A DNA stretch of 64,000 nucleotides from Acidimicrobiia bacterium (GTDB lineage Bacteria; Actinomycetota; Acidimicrobiia; Acidimicrobiales; Poriferisodalaceae): positions 178,592 to 242,591 of the forward strand of contig DUBN01000068.1 in NCBI GenBank assembly GCA_012960315.1, in the 5' to 3' direction. The notes under the pieces were generated by a model, which was given only the letters and a program-made list of their open reading frames with translations, searched no databases and was not told the origin of the DNA. The position numbers and the translations under genes are program-made. Every line of letters starts with the position of its first letter. Positions within the stretch are counted from its first letter, which is position 1. Below are positions 16,687-24,708 of the stretch, piece after piece.

Positions 16687-17220
16687 ATGAAAAAAGAATT
16701 CGACGCCGAATCGCTCAAGAGTCTTGTGGTCCACTTTCAAGACTTCCCTCAACCCGGCGTCAGCTTCTGTGACATTTCGCCCGTGTTGTCTGAGCCGGGA
16801 GCCTTGTTAGCTGCTGCACAGGCAATGGCATCGAGCTTCCATCAATTATCGATCAGCAAAGTCGCCGGAATCGAGTCACGCGGTTTCTTATTCGGCCCGT
16901 CCATTGCTCATATTTTAGGAGTCGGATTCTGCCCCATTCGAAAGGCAGGAAAGTTGCCGGGTAACACCATTGGGGAGAGCTACGGCTTGGAATACGGCAG
17001 CGACACCTTAGAGATTCAAGTGGACGCGGTCGCTGGCGGGGGTCGCGTTCTTCTAGTTGACGACGTACTCGCAACCGGCGGAACGCTGGCAGCGGCCGCA
17101 CAGCTTGTTAGGACAGCAGGGGCAGTCGTAGCGGGCGCTACGGTATTAATTGAACTCGATTTTTTGAACGGTCGAGACCAACTAGGTGCGTTACAGGTAG
17201 CTGCCGTGATTCACTATTGA
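16687..17220 (+). CDS. apt: Adenine phosphoribosyltransferase
   Basis: Salvages adenine to AMP with PRPP in the cytoplasm. The 177-residue protein shows the APRT N-terminal pattern DFPQPGVSFCDISPVL, the segment GIESRGFLFG, FCPIRKAGKLPG and the PRPP-binding motif VLLVDDVLATGGTLAAA. Start ATG 16687 has no evident Shine-Dalgarno. It lies between secF and the stringent-response gene rel, the same order as in mycobacteria. Confidence 0.95.
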   Translation: MKKEFDAESLKSLVVHFQDFPQPGVSFCDISPVLSEPGALLAAAQAMASSFHQLSISKVAGIESRGFLFGPSIAHILGVGFCPIRKAGKLPGNTIGESYGLEYGSDTLEIQVDAVAGGGRVLLVDDVLATGGTLAAAAQLVRTAGAVVAGATVLIELDFLNGRDQLGALQVAAVIHY

Positions 17221-17253
17221 TGACATGCATTTCAACCACCCCTTAATTTCCTA

Positions 17254-19479
17254 ATGGCTACCGTCACCAGAGTCTTGCCGTGGCGACGTTCGGCAGCCCC
17301 TGTCCATACTGAAATTCAGGGTGTAGTAGATCGGTACCGAGCTCGTTGGCCGAAAAGCACCCCCGACCTTTTCCTTCGAGCCTATGAGACTGCTGATCAG
17401 GCTCACCAAGGTCAGCGCCGAAAATCCGGAGAACCATACATTCTGCACCCCGTGGCAGTCGCATCAGTAGTGGCTGAAATGGGGTTAGACGACGTATCTA
17501 TAGCCGCAGCTCTACTGCATGACGCGGTTGAAGACACAGCGGTTGAGCTAATTCAGATACAAAGCGAATTTGGGGAGGACGTAGCAAGAATTGTCGACGG
17601 GGTAACGAAACTCGATCGAGTGCGATTCGCCACCAAAGAGGCCCAACAAGCAGCGACCCTTCGCAAGATGCTGGTCGCGATGGCTAGCGACCTTCGAGTG
17701 TTACTGATCAAGCTGGCAGACCGCTTGCACAATATGCGAACAATTGGAGCGCTCCGACCGGTAAAACAAGAACAAATTGCGCGTGAAACCCTTGACGTCT
17801 ATGCGCCGATCGCCCATCGACTCGGTATGCAAGAAGTTCGGAACGAACTCGAAGATTTGGCGTTCGCTGCGCTTTACCCCAAGCGCTACGCAGAAATAGA
17901 CCGACTCATCGCCGAACGAACCCCAGCGCAAGAGGCGTATGTCGACGGTGTCCTAGCGGCGATTCGCGAACGGCTGGCCAGAACGTCCATCGAAGGCGAC
18001 GTGACAGGACGCAGAAAACATCACTGGTCCGTGTACGAAAAAATGATCGTAAAAGGCAGATCATTCGATGAAATCTTCGATTTAGTAGGAATCAGAATTG
18101 TCGTCCCGGCTATCCGAGACGCGTACGGAGCGCTCGGATCGATACATAGTACGTGGAAGCCGGTTTCGGGCCGCTTCAAAGATTACATAGCGATGCCAAA
18201 ATTCAACCTATATCAATCCTTACATACAACGGTCGTAGGACCTGCAGGGGTTAGCGTCGAAGTCCAGATACGTACCAAAGAGATGCACGGTAGAGCAGAA
18301 CATGGCGTTGCAGCCCACTGGCGTTACAAGGACCCATCTGAGGGCTCCGCAGCTGACATGTCATGGCTCAACGACATCATTGACTGGCAAGCAGAGACAG
18401 ACGATCCCGAAGAATTCATGCGTACTCTGGCGGTCGATTTAGAGCAAGACGAAGTGTACGTATTCACCCCCAAAGGTGATGTTCTAACCCTGGCAACACA
18501 AGCGACACCAATCGATTTTGCTTATGCCATCCACACCGATATTGGAGACTCAACGATCGGCGCCAAGATAGATGGAAGGCTGGTACCTCTCGACCGTCAG
18601 CTGCAATCGGGCGATACTGTAGAAGTCTTCACCTCAAAGCTCGAAGGAGCTGGACCAGCGCGCGACTGGCTCCATATAGCGACCACACCTAAGGCCAGAA
18701 GCAGCATTAAACAATGGTTTGCGCGGACAGATCGCGAGGAAATGCTTGACCTGGGGCGAGAGCAACTGGTCTCAGCTTTACACGACGAAGGCCTTCGAGC
18801 CCAGCTACTTATCGATAGCGATGAACTCCTCCAAGTAGCGCAACAGTTCAATCGCAGCGATCTCGAAGTGCTTTTCGAAGCGATCGGAAAAGGCGACCTC
18901 AGAGCCCCGTCAATAGCTAAACGCTTAACCGCTAACTTACGCGGAGCAGACAGCGACCAGCGTCTACCCGCAAAACCTGCACAGCATCGCGGTTCTCGAC
19001 GGCGACGAACTAGCGGAGTGCACGTGGAGGGCTTGGGCGACTCGCTGGTGCGTCTAGCCGGATGCTGCAATCCCGTCCCGGGTGACGAAATTCTTGGCTT
19101 TATCACTAAGGGGAGAGGAATATCGGTACATCGCGACGATTGCGTTAACGCTGGTGAACTAGTTGGCGCTTCTGGAGCACGACAAATTGAAGTTGATTGG
19201 GATACAGCTTTCAGCGGCCAGTTCCGGACCACAATCGAAGCGCGAGCCCTTGACCGAGACCGCCTATTAGCTGACGTGGTTTCTGTGATCTCAGATCACC
19301 ATATGAGCATCTCGACCGCCCACACATTTACAAGTGATGACCAAGTGTCGGTCCTGCAATTCGAGGTCGAAGTAGGTGACCCGATCCTGTTGGAGCAGTT
19401 ACTTGCTGCGGTAAGAAATATTGATGGGGTATTTGACGCCCACCGAGTTGTCCCGAACAGTGCGAGGCCCCCTTCCTGA
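17254..19479 (+). CDS. rel: Bifunctional (p)ppGpp synthetase/hydrolase Rel
   Basis: Long RSH enzyme that makes and degrades the alarmone (p)ppGpp on the ribosome. In 741 residues the order is: HD hydrolase domain with LLHDAVEDTA and LIKLADRLHNMRT, so the hydrolase looks intact; synthetase domain with SGRFKDYIAMPKFNLYQSLH, whose RFKD motif marks the bifunctional type; TGS domain (VYVFTPKGDVLTL); a zinc-finger-like region containing GCCNPVPGDEI; and a C-terminal ACT domain. ATG 17254 follows apt after 33 bases. Confidence 0.96.
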   Translation: MATVTRVLPWRRSAAPVHTEIQGVVDRYRARWPKSTPDLFLRAYETADQAHQGQRRKSGEPYILHPVAVASVVAEMGLDDVSIAAALLHDAVEDTAVELIQIQSEFGEDVARIVDGVTKLDRVRFATKEAQQAATLRKMLVAMASDLRVLLIKLADRLHNMRTIGALRPVKQEQIARETLDVYAPIAHRLGMQEVRNELEDLAFAALYPKRYAEIDRLIAERTPAQEAYVDGVLAAIRERLARTSIEGDVTGRRKHHWSVYEKMIVKGRSFDEIFDLVGIRIVVPAIRDAYGALGSIHSTWKPVSGRFKDYIAMPKFNLYQSLHTTVVGPAGVSVEVQIRTKEMHGRAEHGVAAHWRYKDPSEGSAADMSWLNDIIDWQAETDDPEEFMRTLAVDLEQDEVYVFTPKGDVLTLATQATPIDFAYAIHTDIGDSTIGAKIDGRLVPLDRQLQSGDTVEVFTSKLEGAGPARDWLHIATTPKARSSIKQWFARTDREEMLDLGREQLVSALHDEGLRAQLLIDSDELLQVAQQFNRSDLEVLFEAIGKGDLRAPSIAKRLTANLRGADSDQRLPAKPAQHRGSRRRRTSGVHVEGLGDSLVRLAGCCNPVPGDEILGFITKGRGISVHRDDCVNAGELVGASGARQIEVDWDTAFSGQFRTTIEARALDRDRLLADVVSVISDHHMSISTAHTFTSDDQVSVLQFEVEVGDPILLEQLLAAVRNIDGVFDAHRVVPNSARPPS

Positions 19480-19590
19480 AGCTCAATCTAGATCGATAAG
19501 TGCCGGGGACTTTGTAGCCGAACCATCTACGATGGGGGATTCATCGGGCAGCTATCTCATCGCACCCCCCGACGCTCCCCAGGAAGATTC

Positions 19591-20868
19591 ATGTCGAAGA
19601 AGGCAAATACCTTCCGAACTCCAATCGGAACACGAGATCTGATGCCGTCGGACTCTGCGCGTTGGGAGGCTGTAACCAACGTTTTTACGGGCGTCGCCTC
19701 GCGGGCAGGATTCTCCTTGGTCGATACACCTATTTTTGAAGACATCGGGGTTTTCTCACGAATTGGTGAAGGTACTGACGTAGTCGGTAAAGAGATGTAC
19801 GAGTTTCGCGACCGAAGCGATCGACCCATGGCGTTGCGTCCCGAAGGAACTGCTGCGGTCTGTCGCGCCTTTGCCCAACACCGCCCCGCAGTGCCATGGA
19901 AGGTGTACTACCGAGGTCCATATTTTCGGTATGAAGCACCGCAAGCCGGGAGGTTTCGCCAGTTCCACCAATTCGGTATTGAAAGCATCGGATCTGACGA
20001 CCCAGACATTGACGTCGAGGTGATCGCTCTCGCATGGGAAGTCCTACGAAGCGTTGGCCTTCAACGCGTCCTTTTGATCGTTAACTCCATGGGTGATCAA
20101 AACACCAGGATCCTCTATCAAGAAGCATTGCGCAGTTACTTGCTCGACAATTCGAATGAAATTGATGAGCAAGACAGAGACAAGGTCGCGTCGCACCCAC
20201 TCCGAGTGCTTGACTCCAAACGATCAGCCACTCAAGCGGTTACGAACGATGCGCCCAAAATTGGTGAATATCTCAGCTCAGAAGCGGAACAACACTTCGA
20301 TCGAGTTAAGGACGGCCTGGGTTCCCTGGGTATTCCGTTTGCAATCGAACCGAAGCTCGTCCGTGGTCTGGATTACTACACACACACCACTTTTGAATTT
20401 CAGAGCTCAGCCCTCGAGACTGCGCAAAATACGGTCTGCGGAGGCGGCCGATACAACGGTTTGATTGAGGAGCTTGGAGGACCTCCAACACCGGGAATTG
20501 GCTTTGGTATGGGAATCGAACGGCTTCTCTTAGCATGTGACGCTGAGGAGTCATTCCCCGCGCCGGGCTCGGACACCCAAGTGTGGCTAGTGGATGTTGC
20601 CGACGGCCGTTCGGCCCGCGATCTCACTCATCAACTACGAAATCTCGGGATAGTGGCTGACCGAGCATTTGATGGTCGTTCTATGCGAAGTCAAATGCGT
20701 AGCGCCGACCGGTCCGGTGCTGAAATTGCCCTAATAATTGGGGAGCAGGAATTGGCTGATCAGACCGTGGCGATACGAATGCTGCGTGACGAAGAAGCTG
20801 CACAGACGATTGTTCCGCGCGACGAAATCTTAAGAGAGGTCGAGCGCCTCCTTGGGCTTGACTCCTGA
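19591..20868 (+). CDS. hisS: Histidyl-tRNA synthetase
   Basis: Class II synthetase that charges tRNA-His. The 425-residue protein begins with the family motif TPIGTRDLMPSDSARWE, has motif 2 in YYRGPYFRYEAPQAGRFRQF, the histidine A motif LVRGLDYYTHTTFEF and motif 3 in GIGFGMGIERLLLA, then the C-terminal anticodon-binding domain. ATG 19591 is preceded by AGGAAG at 19579-19584. The 111-base gap from rel shows no T-box or other element I can support. aspS follows after 28 bases. Confidence 0.97.
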   Translation: MSKKANTFRTPIGTRDLMPSDSARWEAVTNVFTGVASRAGFSLVDTPIFEDIGVFSRIGEGTDVVGKEMYEFRDRSDRPMALRPEGTAAVCRAFAQHRPAVPWKVYYRGPYFRYEAPQAGRFRQFHQFGIESIGSDDPDIDVEVIALAWEVLRSVGLQRVLLIVNSMGDQNTRILYQEALRSYLLDNSNEIDEQDRDKVASHPLRVLDSKRSATQAVTNDAPKIGEYLSSEAEQHFDRVKDGLGSLGIPFAIEPKLVRGLDYYTHTTFEFQSSALETAQNTVCGGGRYNGLIEELGGPPTPGIGFGMGIERLLLACDAEESFPAPGSDTQVWLVDVADGRSARDLTHQLRNLGIVADRAFDGRSMRSQMRSADRSGAEIALIIGEQELADQTVAIRMLRDEEAAQTIVPRDEILREVERLLGLDS

Positions 20869-20896
20869 TCACGAGCTACAGCTCGCGAGGTAGACC

Positions 20897-22639
20897 ATGG
20901 CAATGAGAACTGACTACTGCGGACGACTTTCCTCCGATGACATCGGACGGACAGTAACCGTCTGCGGTTGGGTTTCGAAGCGGCGAGAACACGGCGAACA
21001 TCTCGCATTCGTGGACTTACGAGATCGCACAGGAATCGTCCAATGCGTCGTTGATCACGCGCACGATATTCGAAGCGAATACGTGCTCGCAGTGACCGGA
21101 ACTGTGCGCGAACGGCCACCCGAAACCGTTAATGATGAACTTGCAACCGGTGCAATAGAAATCGGCGAAGCCACCGTCGAGATCCTGTCACAAGCTGATC
21201 CCACTCCCTTTCAACTCAGCGGCCGGGTAGAAGTAGACGAAACAATTCGAATTCGGCATCGATACTTGGATCTGCGCACTGATCGGATGCAACGAAATCT
21301 CAGAAGCCGGGCCTTAGTGAATTCGGCTATTCGAAGAGCTATGGACGCACAAGAGTTCGTTGAAATAGAGACCCCCATGCTCATAGCCTCCACGCCCGAA
21401 GGAGCACGCGATTTCGTGGTCCCCAGCCGACTGAACCCCGGCAGTTTTTATGCCCTTCCGCAAAGTCCACAACTATTCAAACAACTTTGCATGGTGGGAG
21501 GAATAGATCGCTATTACCAAATAGCGCGATGCATGAGAGACGAAGATCTTCGAGCCGACAGACAATTTGAATTCAGTCAACTGGATATGGAGATGAGCTT
21601 CGTCGACGGCCCAGACGTGAGAAGCGTCGTCTCTCAGGCAGTGGGTGAAGCTACCGAAGCCATAACTGGACAAAAGCCCAAAGATATTCCGGAAATCTCG
21701 TGGCGAGAGGCGATGAACCGGTACGGCTCAGACAAGCCCGATACCCGATTTGGCCTCGAATTGGTCGATGTGACCGACGTCTTTTCTGAAACAGACTTCA
21801 ACGCATTCAAAGCCCCGTGCATTAAGGGGATAAAAGTCGAAAGCGGCAGCGACATCGGTCGCAACCAACTGGATCAATTGACTGACAAAGCCAAGACCTG
21901 GGGCGCCAAAGGCCTGGTTTGGATCAAGGTTGGGGCATCAGGGGAGGTAACTTCACCGGTCGCGAAGTTCATGAGTGAAACTGAGATAGGTGACCTCCTC
22001 GAGAAGCTCAACGCCGTGGACGGCGACATCTGCTATCTCATCGCTGATGATTGGAAACGCGCCGTCCATGTGCTCGGGTTACTTCGGCTGGAGCTAGGCA
22101 AACCTCCGGTAAATGAAGGAGGTCTTCACTTCCTCTGGGTAATCGATTTCCCGCTCTTCGAAGACATCGACGATGCCGGCAACCCAGTCCCAGCCCATCA
22201 TCCGTTCACCATGCCGCACCCAGATGATCTTGAACTATTAGAAACAGCGGACAAAGATCCGTCAGTGCTGCTTGATGTCCGGTCACAGGCATACGACCTT
22301 GTGTTGAATGGCTGGGAATTAGGTTCTGGCAGTGTCCGTATTCACCGAAGAGACATCCAACAGCAAATATTTGATCTTCTGGGGATCAATGAGGATGAAT
22401 CCCAAAAGAAATTTGGGTTCCTTATGGACGCTTTTCGCTACGGAGCACCCCCACATGCCGGTTTCGCATTTGGAATTGACCGGCTCGTAGCGCTTTTGGT
22501 GGGCGAAGAAAACATTCGCGAGGTCATTGCCTTTCCAAAGAGTCAATCAGGTACAGATCCTTTGACAGAAGCGCCGACCCCAATTGACGCTAAACAGCTA
22601 GACGAACTCGGTCTCAGGCTTTTGCCGCCCGTGAACTGA
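20897..22639 (+). CDS. aspS: Aspartyl-tRNA synthetase (bacterial type)
   Basis: Class IIb synthetase with an N-terminal OB-fold that binds the anticodon (TVCGWVSKRREHGEHLAFVD), the catalytic core with FVEIETPMLIASTPEGARDF, motif 2 around RCMRDEDLRADRQFEFSQLD, a bacterial GAD insertion domain in the middle, and motif 3 FGIDRLVALLVG. Length 580 residues is normal. Two close starts exist: ATG 20897 and ATG 20903; the second has a TAGACC box six bases before it. Whether it also charges tRNA-Asn cannot be decided here. Confidence 0.97.
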   Translation: MAMRTDYCGRLSSDDIGRTVTVCGWVSKRREHGEHLAFVDLRDRTGIVQCVVDHAHDIRSEYVLAVTGTVRERPPETVNDELATGAIEIGEATVEILSQADPTPFQLSGRVEVDETIRIRHRYLDLRTDRMQRNLRSRALVNSAIRRAMDAQEFVEIETPMLIASTPEGARDFVVPSRLNPGSFYALPQSPQLFKQLCMVGGIDRYYQIARCMRDEDLRADRQFEFSQLDMEMSFVDGPDVRSVVSQAVGEATEAITGQKPKDIPEISWREAMNRYGSDKPDTRFGLELVDVTDVFSETDFNAFKAPCIKGIKVESGSDIGRNQLDQLTDKAKTWGAKGLVWIKVGASGEVTSPVAKFMSETEIGDLLEKLNAVDGDICYLIADDWKRAVHVLGLLRLELGKPPVNEGGLHFLWVIDFPLFEDIDDAGNPVPAHHPFTMPHPDDLELLETADKDPSVLLDVRSQAYDLVLNGWELGSGSVRIHRRDIQQQIFDLLGINEDESQKKFGFLMDAFRYGAPPHAGFAFGIDRLVALLVGEENIREVIAFPKSQSGTDPLTEAPTPIDAKQLDELGLRLLPPVN

Positions 22640-22662
22640 CCTACGGAGTGTTCTCCGCCCAC

Positions 22663-22675
22663 TAGGTTCACTGTC
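22663..22675 (+). promoter_or_regulatory. Candidate leaderless promoter of rarA
   Basis: TAGGTT at 22663-22668 lies seven bases before the GTG at 22676, in the 36-base gap after aspS. No Shine-Dalgarno is visible, which agrees with a leaderless mRNA. Confidence 0.45.
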
Positions 22676-24004
22676 GTGAGTGACCTCTTTACGGCAGCGG
22701 CAGCCGAAGTCATGCAACGGCGAGCACCGCTAGCTGCTCGCCTTCGACCTCGCCGTCTCGACGACCTCGTCGGGCATGAAGAACTGCTGGGTCCGGGTGC
22801 ACCCCTACGCACTCTCATCGAAGCGGATCGATTGACTTCCCTCATTTTGTGGGGCCCGCCAGGATGCGGCAAGACAACGCTTGCCCGCCTAATTGCGAAC
22901 CACACCGAAAAACAATTCGAGACGTTGTCAGCGGTCTCTGCATCCGTGAAAGATGTGCGGGCAATCATTGAAGGCGCTCAACGTCGGCTTGGGGAACAAA
23001 GTGTTGGCACCATTCTGTTTCTCGACGAGGTCCACCGCTTCAATAAAGCCCAACAGGACGCTCTTCTGCCGTCAGTAGAGGATGGATTACTCATCCTCAT
23101 TGGTGCCACCACCGAAAATCCTTACTTCGAAGTCAACGCGCCCTTGCTTTCGAGATCAAACCTGTTCCGACTAAACGAATTAACAGATACAGCCATAAGA
23201 CAGCTTCTCTTACGCGGAGTTAGCCATGAGGAAGCTTCGATAGCTGAAGAGGCCGTTGACCATCTAACAAGTCGCGCTGATGGTGACGCCAGGCGTGCCC
23301 TGACCGCGTTAGAAATAGCGGTGGTTCTAGCAGGCGGAAAGGGCTCTCAAGTAGACCTCGAACATGCCGAACAGGCACTCAACGCGCGGGCGCACCGTTA
23401 CGGGGACGATGACCATTACGACGTCGTGTCCGCCTTCATTAAAAGCCTCCGAGGGTCCGACGTTGATGCGGCACTCCACTGGTTAGCGCGCATGTTAGAA
23501 GCCGGAGAAGACGCCCGGTTCATCGCTCGGAGGATGGTTATTCTCGCTTCTGAGGACATCGGCATGGCAGACCCGACGTCCCTGCTGATCGCTGATGCAG
23601 CTGCCCACGCGGTTGAGTTTGTCGGCCTTCCCGAAGCTCAACTGAATTTGGCTCAAGCGGTGATTCACTTGGCTACAGCTCCCAAATCCAACGCTGCCCT
23701 CACAGCGATTTCTCGTGCCAGAGAAGACGTCCGGTCGGGCAGAGGACGGCGAGTTCCGACTCACTTACGCGACGGCCATTACAGCGGAGCTCGAACTCTC
23801 GGGCACGGAGACGGCTATATCTATCCCCACGGAAGTAGCGATGGCTGGGTGGAACAGCAATATCTTCCAGACGACTTGCTAGATGCGCATTATTACGAAC
23901 CAAGTGACAATGGTCTCGAACGTGACATCGCTGGACGCAGAAAAGATAACCGCAAAGACCTTAAATCCGGCGACGGAAATACTCCAAAAGAAAGCGAGAT
24001 CTAG
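22676..24004 (+). CDS. rarA: Replication-associated recombination ATPase RarA (MgsA)
   Basis: AAA+ protein related to clamp loaders and RuvB that acts at stalled replication forks. The sequence has [20 protein letters not shown], Walker [18 protein letters not shown], Walker [21 protein letters not shown], sensor 1 [20 protein letters not shown] and the C-terminal tetramerisation region with SEDIGMADP. The 442-residue protein ends in a hydrophilic tail. GTG 22676 has its own candidate promoter. Two small envelope-type genes follow closely. Confidence 0.94.
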   Translation: MSDLFTAAAAEVMQRRAPLAARLRPRRLDDLVGHEELLGPGAPLRTLIEADRLTSLILWGPPGCGKTTLARLIANHTEKQFETLSAVSASVKDVRAIIEGAQRRLGEQSVGTILFLDEVHRFNKAQQDALLPSVEDGLLILIGATTENPYFEVNAPLLSRSNLFRLNELTDTAIRQLLLRGVSHEEASIAEEAVDHLTSRADGDARRALTALEIAVVLAGGKGSQVDLEHAEQALNARAHRYGDDDHYDVVSAFIKSLRGSDVDAALHWLARMLEAGEDARFIARRMVILASEDIGMADPTSLLIADAAAHAVEFVGLPEAQLNLAQAVIHLATAPKSNAALTAISRAREDVRSGRGRRVPTHLRDGHYSGARTLGHGDGYIYPHGSSDGWVEQQYLPDDLLDAHYYEPSDNGLERDIAGRRKDNRKDLKSGDGNTPKESEI

Positions 24005-24006
24005 CG

Positions 24007-24366
24007 ATGACTGCATGGGACTTAGTCGCAGTAGTCGTCACTGTGTGTGCCATCGTGACTATGACCGTCCTTTTGCTAGTGCTGTTCCAGCTCGTATCGG
24101 TGCTCAGAGAGCTTCGCTCGGCTGCAGACCGTCTCGCTGATGACGCCCTTCCAGCAGTCGATGGTTTACGAGAAACTGTCAACCATGCGGATATAGAGCT
24201 CCAGCGACTCCAAGGAGTCATCGGCGCCGCAGAGGAGGTATCTGAAAACCTTCGTTCTGCGGGACGAGCAGCCTCGCGCATCGCGACCACACCGATTATC
24301 AAAGGCCGAGCGATAGTGGCGGGCGTCAGGTCCGGGATCGGCCGACTGAAACGTGACCGAATTTGA
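24007..24366 (+). CDS. DUF948-like membrane-anchored protein
   Basis: A 119-residue protein with one N-terminal hydrophobic helix (about residues 5-32) followed by a helical, coiled-coil-prone region with spaced leucines and a basic C-terminus. This is the DUF948 pattern, and DUF948 genes sit upstream of alaS in other Actinobacteria. The function is unknown. The ATG at 24007 is two bases after the rarA stop, so the gene is probably cotranscribed with rarA. Confidence 0.7.
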   Translation: MTAWDLVAVVVTVCAIVTMTVLLLVLFQLVSVLRELRSAADRLADDALPAVDGLRETVNHADIELQRLQGVIGAAEEVSENLRSAGRAASRIATTPIIKGRAIVAGVRSGIGRLKRDRI

Positions 24367-24414
24367 GACCAACATGATTAGAGATCGAGCTCACTTCGTG
24401 GCAGTCTGTAGGAC

Positions 24415-24663
24415 GTGTTCAAACGACTGAGATGGTTGATCCTTGGGGGAGTCTTTGGGGCCGGAGGCTCAGTCTGGCTGCGTCGTCGTGTTCGAGATTT
24501 GATAAAGCGGTATGCGCCGGTCCGAGGAACTGCGACAGTGCTGGGAAGCGCTCGTCAAGTTAGCCGTGATTTACGCGAAGCATGGGCCGACGGCCAGCGA
24601 GAAATGCGTGACACCGAAACCGAACTTCGTAGAGACCGAATAAAGCTTTCTGAGCGTAATTGA
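24415..24663 (+). CDS. Small basic hypothetical protein (DUF6167-like position)
   Basis: An 82-residue protein with a short glycine-rich hydrophobic start (FKRLRWLILGGVFGAGGSVW) and then a strongly charged helical body. Streptomyces has a similar small protein between the DUF948 gene and alaS, and I place it there by pattern and position only. Start GTG at 24415; no clear Shine-Dalgarno. It is likely membrane-associated. Confidence 0.6.
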   Translation: MFKRLRWLILGGVFGAGGSVWLRRRVRDLIKRYAPVRGTATVLGSARQVSRDLREAWADGQREMRDTETELRRDRIKLSERN

Positions 24664-24694
24664 GAAGGACTGAGTCCCTTCCGCGAAGCCTCGC

Positions 24695-24708
24695 TACCAT
24701 CTTGAACC
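24695..24708 (+). promoter_or_regulatory. Candidate leaderless promoter of alaS
   Basis: TACCAT at 24695-24700 lies eight bases before ATG 24709, in the 45-base gap after the small hypothetical gene. There is no Shine-Dalgarno sequence. Confidence 0.45.

Noticed and set aside
19480..19590. A T-box or attenuator before hisS
   Set aside because: No T-box core sequence or terminator with U tract is seen in the 111-base gap.
20872..20885. CGAGC-TACA-GCTCG hairpin between hisS and aspS
   Set aside because: The five-base stem is short and has no U tract, and the two genes look cotranscribed. It may be chance.
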